A program made the position numbers and the translations under genes. 5,320 bases of DNA from contig JAQULX010000231.1 of the NCBI GenBank assembly GCA_028718465.1, positions 1-5,320 of the forward strand, in the 5' to 3' direction. Origin of the DNA: Dehalococcoidales bacterium. GTDB taxonomy: Bacteria; Chloroflexota; Dehalococcoidia; Dehalococcoidales; UBA3254. Below, in pieces: positions 4,956 through 5,320 of this stretch (positions within the stretch are counted from its first letter, which is position 1; every line of letters starts with the position of its first letter). The notes below the pieces were generated by a model. The model saw only the letters and a list, made by a program, of their open reading frames with translations, did not search any database and was not told where the DNA came from.

Positions 4956-5320
4956 ATGAAGACCAGTTTAGTAATTATTCTGAGTGTAGCATTGGGAGTC
5001 ATCATATCTATCGCCCTGTCCGTTTTTGTGATCGTTTCATTCTTTTTGCCTGCTGACCGGTCTATGTCTTCAGACAGCACGGTCAATACCCCCAGCATTA
5101 CCACCAGTTCGCCGCGGACAACCGCAGCCAGTCCATCACCCACGTACGTCAGTTCAACACCGGCCGGCACGCAGCTGCCGGTAACCAGCAGTCCTGCCGC
5201 TAACGCTGATGTCAGCTTCAACATTAATATCACCGGAATTATCGAGGACGGCATGACGACACGCATAGTTACCGCCCAGTTGACCAATACCGGCACTGCC
5301 GATGCACATAATACCCGGGT
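4956..5320 (+). CDS. N-terminal part of a membrane-anchored extracytoplasmic protein, cut by the window edge
   Basis: The frame is open from ATG at 4956 to the right edge (121 full codons). Residues 5-31 are a continuous hydrophobic segment (SLVIILSVALGVIISIALSV and onward) after a single Lys, which suits an uncleaved signal anchor or signal peptide. There is no lipobox cysteine. Residues 36-84 are almost all Ser, Thr, Pro and Ala, a flexible wall- or surface-spanning linker. From about residue 85 a beta-rich domain begins (DVSFNINITGIIEDGMTTRI, then QLTNTGTADAHNTRV). Its NTGTADA segment is typical of immunoglobulin-like folds such as CARDB or FxLYD. An in-frame stop at 4929-4931 leaves only this ATG as start. 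AAGGGG at 4935-4940 is 15 bases away, longer than usual. The gene diverges from dxs. Its function is unknown and the C-terminus is missing. Confidence 0.82.
   Translation, partial: MKTSLVIILSVALGVIISIALSVFVIVSFFLPADRSMSSDSTVNTPSITTSSPRTTAASPSPTYVSSTPAGTQLPVTSSPAANADVSFNINITGIIEDGMTTRIVTAQLTNTGTADAHNTR

Noticed and set aside
4889..5296. Minus-strand open frame of 135 codons at the right end
   Set aside because: It lies antisense to the anchored-protein gene. Its hydrophobic composition comes from the complement of the Ser/Thr/Pro codons, and it has no convincing start context.

Overview
The window reads as an ordinary chromosomal segment of a free-living bacterium. Base composition is moderate, with AT-rich spacers. 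Shine-Dalgarno motifs sit in front of the genes, and GTG and TTG starts are used as well as ATG. The DXP synthase shows that isoprenoids are made by the MEP pathway. The general look of that protein and of the cupin would fit a Chloroflexota (Dehalococcoidia-like) genome, but this is an impression from memory, not a search result. No mobile element, RNA gene or CRISPR array is visible.

Layout, left to right. (1) Bases 3-89 hold the charged C-terminal tail of a gene cut by the window edge, followed 17 bp later by a single-domain cupin (107-577), both on the plus strand. (2) A convergent spacer with a small hairpin separates these from a two-gene minus-strand unit: a GNAT-type acyltransferase (2078 down to 1377, GTG start) and then a TylF/MycF-like O-methyltransferase (1348 down to 641), with 28 bp between them. 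(3) About 515 bp without a convincing gene (2079-2594) contain several dyads, a short palindromic repeat of the kind scattered between genes in many bacteria, and promoter-like sequences. (4) A 54-codon gene for a four-cysteine zinc-ribbon protein (2595-2759, TTG start) has its own candidate promoter and ribosome binding site. (5) A complete dxs gene lies on the minus strand (4725 down to 2815, GTG start). (6) A divergent intergenic region with a perfect TATAAT box leads to the start of a membrane-anchored extracytoplasmic protein that runs off the right edge (4956-5320).

How the genes relate. The acyltransferase and methyltransferase look co-transcribed and could together decorate one sugar or secondary metabolite; this is inference from family and spacing. 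DXP synthase is housekeeping, and no other isoprenoid gene is in view. The zinc-ribbon protein, the cupin and the anchored protein have no assignable pathway from this window. I see no convincing evidence for a new multi-gene system. The items most worth following are the short zinc-ribbon gene, the tailoring-enzyme pair and the structured spacer before the zinc-ribbon gene.
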